From: Dyella flava
Lineage (GTDB): Bacteria; Pseudomonadota; Gammaproteobacteria; Xanthomonadales; Rhodanobacteraceae
NCBI RefSeq assembly: GCF_016904955.1
Contig: NZ_JADIKE010000037.1
Coordinates: 310,001 to 374,000, forward strand
DNA length: 64,000 nt
Reading direction: 5' to 3'
The notes beneath the pieces are model-generated. The model saw only the letters and a list, made by a program, of their open reading frames with translations, was not told where the DNA came from and did no database searches. The translations under genes were made by a program, and so were the position numbers. This document shows positions 44,107-52,746 of the stretch, in pieces; position 1 is the stretch's first letter, and each line of letters starts with the position of its first letter.

Positions 44107-46032
44107 ATGTTTGCGAAGTTGCGCCGCAAGTCGCTTCCATTGTCCCTTGGCCTGCTGCTGACCGGTCTGAGTACCGGCGCCATGGCAGCCAACGCGACCC
44201 CAGCCACCGATGCCGGAGCTGCTCCGGCCAATCAGACCATGCAGGTCACCCTGGTGCTGAAACTACGCAACCAGGCTGCACTGGAGGACTACATCAAGCA
44301 AACCGTCACACCTGGCAGTGCGCACTATCAGCAGTTCCTGACCACCAGCCAGTTCGCCCAGCAGTACGGCGCCAGCGATAGCGATGTCGCACGCGTGCAG
44401 GCGTATCTGCAGAAGCAGGGCCTGAGCAGCCAGGTGCTGCCGAGTCATCTGGCGATCATGACCACCGGTACGGCAGCGCAGCTCGATGCGCTGTTCAGCA
44501 CCTCGATCCACAACTACGTGTCGCGTGAAAACGGACGCCAGTTCCACAAGCCGGCCGGTTCGGCACAGATACCTTCGGCGATTGCCGACGTGGTGGATGT
44601 AGCCAGTGGCCTGAGCAACGAACACGTTTATCTTGCACACCATGTATCGGCATCCGCCTTTACTGCGCTCAACAGCCAGAAGCCGAAGACCAATGCGCAA
44701 AGTTCGGCGGCGGCCGGCTCGAACGGCAACCCGACGGCTACGGGCATCCCGGAAGAGTACACGGTGGGTGACGTGGCCAACTTCTACAACATCAATCCGT
44801 TGTACCAACGTGGTGTGGTTGGCAAGGGTTCGACCGTCGGCATCGTAACGCTGTCGAACTTCTATCCCAGCGACGCAACGTTGTATTGGACGGATATCGG
44901 CCTCGCCACCAAGCCCAATCGCATCAAGCAGGTGCATGTCGACGGCGGTGGTGCGATTGATGGCGGCAGCGGCGAAACCTCGATCGACGTCGAGCAGTCC
45001 GGTGGTATTGCACCGTATGCGAATGTCATCGTGTACGACGCGCCGAATACCAATGACGGCTATGTCGATGTCTTCGCCCGCGCGGTTTCCGACAACGTCG
45101 CAGACAGCATTTCCACCAGTTGGGGCCTGCCGGAGATCGCCAATTTCGCGGCGCTGAACATCCCCGGAGCGAGCAATACCGATACGACCGACGTCGGCGA
45201 TCTGCGTGCGTTCCATGCGATCTTCCTGGAAGCGGCGGTGCAAGGGCAGTCGTTGTTTGCCGCCGCGGGCGACTCCGGTGCGTACGACACCGTGCGCGAT
45301 TTCGGGTACGCCCCAGGCCCGGGCAACTACACCAGCGCACCGCTGACGGTAGATTCACCGGCTTCCGATCCCTACATCACGGCGGCGGGCGGCACCACCA
45401 CGCCGTACAGCTATTCGTTCAACGGCGGTCCGGTCGAATCGATCACGCAGGAAAGCGTATGGGGCTGGGACTATATCCAGAACTACTTCAACACTTACGT
45501 CGGCCCGAACGTGATCGACCTGTTCTCGGTCGGCGGTGGCGGCGGCGTGAGCGTGTACTGGCATACGCCGTTCTATCAAGCGTTCACCAACGGCGTTGAA
45601 ACCAGCCAACCGCATCAGACGCTGGTGTACGACGATCCGGTTGCCGGCCCGACCACGCAGCTGATTCTTCCCAGCCATTTCCAAGGCCGCAACGTGCCGG
45701 ATATTTCGTTGAACGCGGATCCTGAAAGCGGCTACATGTTCGTGCTGGACGGCGCCATCAACTACGGTGAAGGCGGCACCAGCTTCGTCGGGCCGCAACT
45801 CAACGGCATCACCGCCCTGCTACGGCAAAGTAGCGGTCATCGCATCGGCTTGTGGAATCCGCAGGTCTACGCGATCCAGAACATCTTCGGCTACGGGCGC
45901 TTCTCCGCGTTCAACAGCATCCGCGCCGGCGACAACTGGTTCTACTACGGCCAGCCGCGCTACAACGAGGGCGCGGGCATCGGTTCGCTGAATGTCGCCA
46001 ACCTGGATGTGTTCCTGCGCAGCGGATTCTGA
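44107..46032 (+). CDS. Secreted S53-family serine-carboxyl protease (sedolisin/kumamolisin type)
   Basis: This 641-residue protein has a signal peptide (LPLSLGLLLTGLSTGAMAA), a pro-kumamolisin activation domain (LVLKLRNQAALEDYIKQ, SAHYQQFLTTSQFAQQYG; about residues 30-190) and a catalytic S53 domain from about 220. The Glu/Asp pair is in GETSIDVEQSGGIAPYA (about 290), the oxyanion Asp in FAAAGDSGAYD (about 388) and the nucleophile Ser in GGTSFVGPQ (about 559). S53 enzymes are acid-active endopeptidases. Start 44107 (MFAKLRRK) has GGGAG upstream; the frame is open 19 codons earlier. A strong terminator follows. Confidence 0.92.
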   Translation: MFAKLRRKSLPLSLGLLLTGLSTGAMAANATPATDAGAAPANQTMQVTLVLKLRNQAALEDYIKQTVTPGSAHYQQFLTTSQFAQQYGASDSDVARVQAYLQKQGLSSQVLPSHLAIMTTGTAAQLDALFSTSIHNYVSRENGRQFHKPAGSAQIPSAIADVVDVASGLSNEHVYLAHHVSASAFTALNSQKPKTNAQSSAAAGSNGNPTATGIPEEYTVGDVANFYNINPLYQRGVVGKGSTVGIVTLSNFYPSDATLYWTDIGLATKPNRIKQVHVDGGGAIDGGSGETSIDVEQSGGIAPYANVIVYDAPNTNDGYVDVFARAVSDNVADSISTSWGLPEIANFAALNIPGASNTDTTDVGDLRAFHAIFLEAAVQGQSLFAAAGDSGAYDTVRDFGYAPGPGNYTSAPLTVDSPASDPYITAAGGTTTPYSYSFNGGPVESITQESVWGWDYIQNYFNTYVGPNVIDLFSVGGGGGVSVYWHTPFYQAFTNGVETSQPHQTLVYDDPVAGPTTQLILPSHFQGRNVPDISLNADPESGYMFVLDGAINYGEGGTSFVGPQLNGITALLRQSSGHRIGLWNPQVYAIQNIFGYGRFSAFNSIRAGDNWFYYGQPRYNEGAGIGSLNVANLDVFLRSGF

Positions 46033-46053
46033 GCGGACATGGATCCACGCTTC

Positions 46054-46088
46054 GGGCCGCGTGCATGACACGCGGCCCGATTTCTTTT
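46054..46088 (+). terminator. Intrinsic terminator after the sedolisin gene
   Basis: GGGCCGCGTG, loop CATGA, CACGCGGCCC, then GATTTCTTTT: a perfect 10-bp stem. Confidence 0.85.
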
Positions 46089-46138
46089 GCAAGGCGCTGG
46101 CCGATACCATGCGTGCAGATTCCCGCGCAGATATCCCC

Positions 46139-47017
46139 ATGTCATCCAAACGCCGCTTCATGCAGCTTGACGTGTTTTCCGACCAGCCGACCAAAGGCAA
46201 TCCGCTGGCGGTGGTCATCGACGCGAACGGGCTCGACGAAACCAGCATGCGCAACTTCGCGCGCTGGACGAACCTGTCGGAAACCACCTTCCTGTTGCCG
46301 CCCGCCGAACCGGGTGCGGATTATCGCGTGCGGATCTTCACGCCTCGGCAGGAACTGCCCTTTGCCGGACATCCCAGCGTGGGCAGTGCGTATGCGGCGA
46401 TGGAAGCGGGACTGATCCAGGCAGGAAAAACCGCGCTGATCCAGCAATGCGCCGCGGGCTTGCTGCCCGTGCGTGTCGATGGTGTTGGCGCCACGCGCAC
46501 GATTCACGTACAGGCGCCGCCTGCGCGTGCGCATCACATCGATGCGGGCCTCCGGAACGCCATCGCCCAGGCACTGCAGCATCCGCTGGAAGACACGCAG
46601 GTACGACTGGTGGACAACGGCCCGCGATGGTTGATCTGCCATCTGCACGATGCCGCGCAGGTACGTCTGCTGAAGCCTGATCTATCCGCCATCGCTACCC
46701 TGTGCGTGCAGCACGGCAGCATCGGTGTGTGCGTATTCGGACGGGAGCACGGCGGCGATGCGGCGATGGCGGTGCGCGCGTTCTGTCCGGCCGACAACAT
46801 TCCGGAAGATCCTGTGACCGGTAGCGCAAATGCCGCCATCATGGCCTTTCTCGTCGATCGCGAAGACAAGAGTTATGGCGATAGCTATCGGGCCAGCCAG
46901 GGACGTGAAGTGGGATACGACGGCCGGGTTGACGTCTCGCGCGATCCGCTTGCCGGCAGCATCCATATCGGCGGCCGTTGCGTGGTGCTGATTCGCGGCG
47001 AACTCACACTGGATTGA
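46139..47017 (+). CDS. PhzF-family isomerase
   Basis: This 292-residue protein belongs to the PhzF/YddE fold (diaminopimelate epimerase-like). The expected catalytic Glu is Glu48 in NLSETTFLLPP; GNPLAVV, LPFAGHPSVGSAYA and the second-domain EDPVTGSANAAIMAFL are conserved. No phenazine genes are nearby, so the substrate is unknown and a housekeeping or scavenging role is as likely. The start is uncertain: 46139 lacks a clear ribosome-binding site and an in-frame ATG at 46109 is an alternative. It converges on the second barrel gene with a shared hairpin. Confidence 0.85.
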   Translation: MSSKRRFMQLDVFSDQPTKGNPLAVVIDANGLDETSMRNFARWTNLSETTFLLPPAEPGADYRVRIFTPRQELPFAGHPSVGSAYAAMEAGLIQAGKTALIQQCAAGLLPVRVDGVGATRTIHVQAPPARAHHIDAGLRNAIAQALQHPLEDTQVRLVDNGPRWLICHLHDAAQVRLLKPDLSAIATLCVQHGSIGVCVFGREHGGDAAMAVRAFCPADNIPEDPVTGSANAAIMAFLVDREDKSYGDSYRASQGREVGYDGRVDVSRDPLAGSIHIGGRCVVLIRGELTLD

Positions 47018-47034
47018 AGCACCCCGCAAACAAT

Positions 47035-47058
47035 CGCGGCCGCACGATGGCGGCCGCG
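47035..47058. terminator. Bidirectional hairpin between convergent genes
   Basis: CGCGGCCGC, loop ACGATG, GCGGCCGCG. Position between the PhzF-like and barrel genes suggests a shared transcription end. Confidence 0.65.
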
Positions 47059-47083
47059 TTGCATGGTCGTCGTTGCGTAGAAC

Positions 47084-47704
47084 TCAGAAGCGGTACTCGA
47101 GGGTGCCGCCGTACATGCTGGTGCCGAAATGGCCCTGCCAGATGCCGGGAGCCTGCGAGTGGTAAAAATCGTAATTCAGGCTCAATCCCAGGTGCCGGTT
47201 GAAGTCGTAACCCAGGCCTGCGCCCACATAAAAGCCGTTGTCATCGGCACTTGCCCTACCCGATATCAGACCGAGCGTATCGTGCACATTTTCGTAGGTC
47301 TGCGAATGGAGCCAGCCTGCGCGCGACGAAAAGAACCAGCCGTAGTCGCCGTAATGCACCTTGAAAGTGCCACCGAGGATTTCACCATCGGTTCTGGCGC
47401 CAATACGGAGGGGGTCATAAGGACCACCCTCGCTGGGCACGAGGTTGTAGTTGGTCCCGGCTACTTTGCCCAAATCCACGTAGCCGGTTTCCACGCCCCA
47501 GGAAAACGCCCCGGCGTTCCACAGATAGCCCAGCCGCACCGCGCCTGCCCAGCTGGTGGGATCACGGTCCCGCAGATTGTTGAAGGCGGTATCCTGGCCG
47601 GCCGCTTCGCCATTGACGAAGAACTGGCCATCCGCTGCCATCGCCGACGTGGACGCAATAGCAACTGCCACGCCGATGGCGATCTTTGAAAGTCCTATTT
47701 TCAT
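47084..47704 (-). CDS. Outer-membrane beta-barrel protein (porin-like), second
   Basis: This 206-residue protein has a signal peptide (IAIGVAVAIASTSAMA) and a small barrel ending LEYRF. Strand patterns and length resemble the barrel at 42977 (GYLWNAGAFSWGVETGYVDLG versus GYRWNSVVDYGFEVGYGYLG in two separated parts), so they are probably distant paralogues. Start 47704 has AGGGG upstream. Function is unknown; the flanking secreted protease does not define it. Confidence 0.8.
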   Translation of the reverse strand: MKIGLSKIAIGVAVAIASTSAMAADGQFFVNGEAAGQDTAFNNLRDRDPTSWAGAVRLGYLWNAGAFSWGVETGYVDLGKVAGTNYNLVPSEGGPYDPLRIGARTDGEILGGTFKVHYGDYGWFFSSRAGWLHSQTYENVHDTLGLISGRASADDNGFYVGAGLGYDFNRHLGLSLNYDFYHSQAPGIWQGHFGTSMYGGTLEYRF

Positions 47705-48148
47705 TGGAGCCCCTGATAAAAGAGTGGGTTGTTGTTGACGACTGAACGCAACGATCCGACCACTTTTCGTTTGCGCTGATCAACGAGCGCAAACTTTTGC
47801 GACCGCAGGAAAACCGGCGGACCGGGCATTTTCAGTGAGAGGAATGCATTTCGCAAACGGCTCGCTGGAGCCAGCAGTCAATCGTCATCCCGGTGAAAGC
47901 TTGATGCGCTTTACCGCGACGTTGATCTCTTGGCGCCGTTGATGTCGAACGTCGCTGGGTCCCGGCCTTCCTCGCTCCTCAAAGCCGGGGCGACGGCGAG
48001 CTGGACGTTCGGTGCGAGGCGGATCACACCGCATGCGAGCTTCGATGGCATCACTGATTGCCTATCACACGCGAAGCTCTCGCCGCCCCGCTCTTGCCGT
48101 ATCCCCTTCTGGTTGCGATGCTGCGGCTTTCATCTGCAGGGAACACCC
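47705..48148. other. Divergent intergenic region
   Basis: About 440 bp between the barrel and the permease. It contains a fragment CCTCGCTCCTCAAAGCCG (near 47970), which is the outer part of the hairpin nested in the GC-rich repeats, here alone. Nothing else recognisable. Confidence 0.5.
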
Positions 48149-49462
48149 ATGACGTCACCGGTTTCCGGTTATCAGCGCAGCCTTCGACTGCGGGACGCAG
48201 CGTTGGTGGTTATCGGCGGCATCATCGGCGGCGGTATCTTCCTCAATCCGGGCATTGCTGCGCAGCGCACGGAATCCGGGCTGGCGTTGCTGCTGATGTG
48301 GGTCGGCGCGGGCGTGCTCACCCTGATCGGTGCGCTCTGCTATGCGGAACTGGGCGCGCGCCGCCCGCATGCCGGCGGCAGCTATGTTTATCTGCGAGAG
48401 GCATTCGGGCCGCTGGCCGGCTTCTTGTTTGGCTGGACCATGCTGCTGGTGATCTATTCGGGCTCCAGCGCCGCCGTCGCCACCATCTTTGCCAGCTATA
48501 CCGCTTCGGTGTTCGGGCTTCCTGCGAGCATGGCGACGCCGTTGGCGGCCGGCGCCCTGGTGCTGGTCGCGGGCATCAACCTGTTCGGGCTGAAGTTTGG
48601 CGTGCAGATGCAGAACCTTTTTACGCTGCTGAAGCTGCTCGCCGTGGCCGTGCTGGTGGTGTGCGGATTGTTTCTCGCCGGCGCAGGCAAGACTTCGGTG
48701 CTGGCGGTGGATCCAGCGCGCAGCGGAGTCGGCTTCATGAGCGCGTCGCTGCCGGTGTTGTTTGCGTATTCGGGTTTCACCTATCTCAATAACCTGGCCG
48801 GTGAAGTGCGCGAGCCGCAGCGCACCCTGCCCCGCGCCCTGGTGCTGGGCATGCTCGGCGTGATCACCGCGTATGCGTTGGTCAACGTGGCGTATCTGGC
48901 GGTGTTGGGCCACGATGGCCTGGCCCTCAGTCACACGCCCGCCGCCGACGTGATGGGCAAAGTGTTCGGCTCGGCCGGTGCCAAACTGATTGCCGTGGGC
49001 ATTGCGATTTCCACCTTCGGCTTCTGCAACATCACGCTGGTAGCCGGCGCCCGCGTGCTGCAGGTGATGGGCGCCGATGGCCTGTTCTTCGCCAGCGTGG
49101 GCCGCCTGCATGAGCGTCATCACACGCCCAACCTGGCCCTGTTGCTGCTTACCGGCTGGTCGATCGTGCTGGTGCTGTCCGGCAGCTACGGTCAATTGCT
49201 CGATTACGCCACCTTCGGCGATTGGCTGGCCTGCGCGGTGGGCGTGAGCACGCTGTTCTGGTATCGCCGCATGCAGCGGGCCGACGTATCGTTCCGCGTG
49301 CCGGGCTATCCGCTGTTGCCGCTGATCTTTATCGCCACGATCGGGCTGGTGGTGGTGCAGAGCCTGCGCACCAGTCCGGCCAATACCGGCATCGGCGTGG
49401 CCATCATGGCGGCCGGCATCCCGGTCTACTGGGTCTGGCGCCGGCTGTTCAGGCCGGCTTAG
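48149..49462 (+). CDS. APC-superfamily amino acid permease
   Basis: This 437-residue inner-membrane protein has about twelve helices and the APC helix-1 motif IGGIIGGGIFLNPG. The segment CYAELGARRPHAGGSYVYLREAFG and the FTYLNNLAGEVREPQRTLPRA loop are typical of amino acid/polyamine transporters of the APA family. Substrate cannot be assigned. Start 48149 (MTSPVSGYQRS) has CAGGGAAC upstream; the frame is open further upstream but without membrane similarity. Neighbouring genes give no pathway hint. Confidence 0.88.
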   Translation: MTSPVSGYQRSLRLRDAALVVIGGIIGGGIFLNPGIAAQRTESGLALLLMWVGAGVLTLIGALCYAELGARRPHAGGSYVYLREAFGPLAGFLFGWTMLLVIYSGSSAAVATIFASYTASVFGLPASMATPLAAGALVLVAGINLFGLKFGVQMQNLFTLLKLLAVAVLVVCGLFLAGAGKTSVLAVDPARSGVGFMSASLPVLFAYSGFTYLNNLAGEVREPQRTLPRALVLGMLGVITAYALVNVAYLAVLGHDGLALSHTPAADVMGKVFGSAGAKLIAVGIAISTFGFCNITLVAGARVLQVMGADGLFFASVGRLHERHHTPNLALLLLTGWSIVLVLSGSYGQLLDYATFGDWLACAVGVSTLFWYRRMQRADVSFRVPGYPLLPLIFIATIGLVVVQSLRTSPANTGIGVAIMAAGIPVYWVWRRLFRPA

Positions 49463-49538
49463 GGATACTCTGATCCAGTCCCCTAATTTCTTGCGCAATG
49501 CCACAATGCGCGAATAGGTACCCAGGAGAAACCTTCAG

Positions 49539-50072
49539 ATGGCGCAAGACCACGCCGTGCCGGCGCACAGTGGGGATATCACCCCGGTCCCGGTCCATTC
49601 CGGGATCGTGTTGCAGATCAACGGCGAGAGCTACCACCACACCGGTGATCCGGAGATGCCGCTGCTGTGGTATCTGCGCGACGTGCTGCGGCTGGATGGC
49701 ACCAAGTACAGCGGCGAGCATGGCGAAGGCGGCGCCGACCTGGTGCTGGTCAACGGCAAGGCGACCTCATCCATCGGCGTGCCAATGAGCAAACTGGACG
49801 GCAAGCAGGTGGTCACCGTCGAAGGGCTGGTGGATGCGAAGGGCGGCCTGCATCCGCTGCAGCAGGCGTTCATCGATGAAGACGCGATCGGCTGCGGCTA
49901 CTGCACGCCGGGTTGGCTGATCGCCTCGATGGATCTGCTCAACCGTCACAAAGACCCTTCCGACGGCGACATCAATACCCTGCCCAACCTGTGCCGCTGC
50001 GGTTGCCAGACTCGCGTGCGCAGCGCCATCAAGCGCGCCGCGGCAGCGATGAAGCAAGGAGGCAAGGCATGA
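49539..50072 (+). CDS. Molybdenum-hydroxylase small (2Fe-2S) subunit lacking the ferredoxin-type cluster ligands
   Basis: This 177-residue protein has the order of isoquinoline 1-oxidoreductase alpha subunits: a ferredoxin-like N-domain and a helical [2Fe-2S] domain. The helical-domain cysteines are present (AIGCGYCTPGW and LCRCGCQTRVRSAI). In the ferredoxin domain the usual pattern of Cys-x4-Cys-x2-Cys and a distant Cys is replaced: KYSGEHGEGGADLVLVNG then ATSS, so all four ligands are Gly, Gly, Asp and Ser. The N-terminus is about 20 residues longer than usual. Its stop overlaps the start of the large subunit (ATGA). A single cluster would change electron exit from the enzyme. Confidence 0.87.
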   Translation: MAQDHAVPAHSGDITPVPVHSGIVLQINGESYHHTGDPEMPLLWYLRDVLRLDGTKYSGEHGEGGADLVLVNGKATSSIGVPMSKLDGKQVVTVEGLVDAKGGLHPLQQAFIDEDAIGCGYCTPGWLIASMDLLNRHKDPSDGDINTLPNLCRCGCQTRVRSAIKRAAAAMKQGGKA

Positions 50073-52324
50073 GCGGCCAGACAAGGCTGTCGCGCCGCCG
50101 CTTCCTGCAAGTGCTGGCCGGTACCGCCGGCGCGCTGATCGTGGGCATCCGCATGGCCGACGCTGCCGATGCTGCGCCGGTGCCGATGGATATGCTCGGT
50201 GACAACCTTTACGGCCTGGGCCTGTATGTGCGGATCGATCAGGACGGCGGCGTGCTGATCGGCGCGCGCGATCCGGATACCGGCACCGGCGTGGCCACCT
50301 CGCTGCCGCGCATCATCGCCGACGAACTCGATGCCGATTGGCGGCACGTGCGCGTCGTGCCGCTTGGACTCGGCGTCACCAACAACAACGGCAAGCCAAG
50401 CTGGACCTACGGCCAGCAGGTCGGCGGCACCGGCAATTCCATTCCCCGTGCATGGCGCGATCTGCGCGCGGCCGGTGCGCTGGCGCGCTGGCTGCTGTTG
50501 CAGGCCGCAGCACAACAACTCAGTGTATCGGTCGACCGGCTGCGCACGGAAAAGAGCACGGTGATTGCGCCGGATGGGCGTCGTCTTGGCTACGGTCAAC
50601 TGGCTGCCGCGGCGGCCAAGATCACGCCGCCGCAAGCGCCGGTGGCGCTCAAGACAGCGGATCGCTACAGCTTGATCGGACAGCCGACGGGCGATGTCGA
50701 TGCGCGCGGCATCGTCACCGGTCTGACGCCGTACTCGCTCGACCAGCATTTTGGTGACGCCGTCGTCGCCGTGCTCGCGCACAGCCCCTGGCCGGACGGC
50801 CAGCTTGATCAGCTCGACAAAGGTCCGGCGCTGGCCATCAAGGGCGTGATCGACGTTATCGAACTCAAGCCCGATCCAGCGCTGCCTCCCGGTCAGACCG
50901 TGATCGCGCCTGCCGTGGCCGTCGTCGCCGAAACCACCTGGATTGCCTTGCAGGGCCGGCGCGCGCTGAAACTCGACTGGAAGCCGGGCGCCAGTGGCAA
51001 GGAAAACAGCGCCGACCTGGAACAGCAGGCGACGGCACTGCTCAACAGCGACAGCGCACCTACCACGCGCGTGCGCGACGATGGCGAGATCGACAAGGCC
51101 GGCCGCAAGGCGGCGCGCCGCGTTGAAGCGATGTATTACCAGCCCTGGCTGGCACACGCCGCCAACGAACCGATGAACTGCCTGGTGCGCATCGACAAGA
51201 CCGGCGCCACGTTGTACGTGCCGACCCAGTCACCGCAACAGGCGTGGACGGTGGTGCAACGCCTGACCGGCTTGCCGCCCGACCAGATCGATATCCGCCT
51301 GTCGCGCATCGGCGGCGGTTATGGCCGTCGGCTCGATCACGATTACGTGGCCGAGGCCGTGTTGCTGGCCCAGCAAGTCAAAAAACCGCTGCGCCTGTTC
51401 TGGCCGCGCGATGAGGACATCACGCACGACTATTACCGTTCCGGTTTCGTGCACAAATTCGACGCCATCGTCGATGCCAAGCGCCACATCATTGCGTGGA
51501 ACCAGCGTGTCGCCAGCGCCTCGGCACTGACCGGCCGCGGCGTGTCCAGCGATCACCTGTGGACGTCCGAAGTCGGCGTGAATGATCTTCCCGCCGGTTT
51601 CGTGCCCAATTACCGCAGCGACTGGTTCAGCCTGACCTCGTCGATACCGCGCGGTCCACATAAAGGCATGCCGGACATCGCCAATGCGTTCGCGGTCGGC
51701 AGCTTTATCGACGAGATCGCGCACTCGATCAAGGAAGATCCGCTCGACACCCACCTGCGCCTGATCGGCGAACCGCGCCTGGTGCCGCTGCAAGGCGGTG
51801 GCGCGATCGACACCGCACGCCTCACGAATGTGCTGAAACTGGTCACCGATCGCATCGGCTGGAAAGACTGGCTGCGTTCCGTCAACGGTCTGGGCATCGC
51901 CTGCTGGTACATGGATGGTGCGTATGTCGCGCATGCCATCGAAGTCTCGATGCAAGGCGAACAACTCACTCTCGAACGCGTGGTCTGCGCGGTCGATGTC
52001 GGGCGGGTGATCAATCCACAGGGCCTGGAAGGCCAGATCGCTGGCGCGACACTCGACGCGCTATCCAACACGCTCAACCTCGCCATCACCATCAAGGATG
52101 GCAAAGTGCAGCAGAGCAGCTGGAAGGATTATCCGCTTGCCAGCATGGCGCAGCTGCCGAACACGGTGGAAGTGATCACCGTGCCGGGTGATGGTGATCC
52201 GGCTGGCGCGAGCTTCCTCGCCATGCCGAGCGCGGCGCCGGCGCTGGCGAATGCGGTGTTTCGTGTCAGTGCGGTGCGTGTGCGGCGCTTGCCGTTGATG
52301 AAAGAACTGCTGCGCATGCTTTGA
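50069..52324 (+). CDS. Molybdopterin-binding large subunit, IorB-like, with altered active-site Glu motif
   Basis: This 751-residue protein has a Tat signal (LSRRRFLQVLAGTAGALIVG) and two molybdopterin-binding regions (YGQQVGGTGNS; GGGYGRRLDHDYVAEAV; ANAFAVGSFIDEIAH). Family members are periplasmic hydroxylases of N-heterocycles or aldehydes. Near the C-terminus, where they carry the catalytic Glu in a GxGEPG motif before APALANA, this protein reads AGASFLAMPSAAPALANA, with no Glu. Together with the small subunit lacking one cluster, this suggests changed or lost chemistry. Start 50069 overlaps the small-subunit stop by four bases. The small subunit, lacking a signal, would be exported with it. 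Confidence 0.87.
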   Translation: MSGQTRLSRRRFLQVLAGTAGALIVGIRMADAADAAPVPMDMLGDNLYGLGLYVRIDQDGGVLIGARDPDTGTGVATSLPRIIADELDADWRHVRVVPLGLGVTNNNGKPSWTYGQQVGGTGNSIPRAWRDLRAAGALARWLLLQAAAQQLSVSVDRLRTEKSTVIAPDGRRLGYGQLAAAAAKITPPQAPVALKTADRYSLIGQPTGDVDARGIVTGLTPYSLDQHFGDAVVAVLAHSPWPDGQLDQLDKGPALAIKGVIDVIELKPDPALPPGQTVIAPAVAVVAETTWIALQGRRALKLDWKPGASGKENSADLEQQATALLNSDSAPTTRVRDDGEIDKAGRKAARRVEAMYYQPWLAHAANEPMNCLVRIDKTGATLYVPTQSPQQAWTVVQRLTGLPPDQIDIRLSRIGGGYGRRLDHDYVAEAVLLAQQVKKPLRLFWPRDEDITHDYYRSGFVHKFDAIVDAKRHIIAWNQRVASASALTGRGVSSDHLWTSEVGVNDLPAGFVPNYRSDWFSLTSSIPRGPHKGMPDIANAFAVGSFIDEIAHSIKEDPLDTHLRLIGEPRLVPLQGGGAIDTARLTNVLKLVTDRIGWKDWLRSVNGLGIACWYMDGAYVAHAIEVSMQGEQLTLERVVCAVDVGRVINPQGLEGQIAGATLDALSNTLNLAITIKDGKVQQSSWKDYPLASMAQLPNTVEVITVPGDGDPAGASFLAMPSAAPALANAVFRVSAVRVRRLPLMKELLRML

Positions 52325-52345
52325 TCTTTGCTCTTAAATCTTTGC

Positions 52346-52711
52346 TCCCTCTCCCCTCCGGGGAGAGGGTCGGGGTGAGGGGCTGCGCTTGCCTCGACCT
52401 CGTGGCTACAACGTCATGTGTTTTTAATGCGCTCCCGCTGCGCACAAACATCTTCGCAAGATTGTCCCCTCACCCCAGCCCTCTCCCCGGAGGGGAGAGG
52501 GGGAAAAGCGGTTTGCGGCGATGTGTCGTGCTCGCCAAGCTTTGCTCCCTCTCCCCTCCGGGGAGAGGGTCGGGGTGAGGGGCTGCGCTTGCCTCGAACC
52601 TCATGGTTACAACGTCATGTGCTTTTGATGTGCCCACGCTGCGCATCTACATCTTCGCAAGATTGCCCCCTCACCCCAGCCCTCTCCCCGCAGGGGAGAG
52701 GGCGCAAAGCG
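52346..52711. repeat. Cluster of four GC-rich palindromic repeats
   Basis: Units at about 52346-52382, 52465-52505, 52549-52582 and 52667-52711, in alternating orientation, with spacers like those in other clusters (GGCTGCGCTTGCCTCGA, ATCTTCGCAAGATTG). They separate the molybdenum enzyme from the convergent TonB-like gene. Confidence 0.9.
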
Positions 52712-52746
52712 GCTTGCGGAAATCACAGCCTCCGTCAAAACCCCTG

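Noticed and set aside
46139..47017. Phenazine biosynthesis cluster suggested by the PhzF-like gene
   Set aside because: No phzA-E or phzG neighbours; PhzF-fold proteins are widespread outside phenazine pathways.
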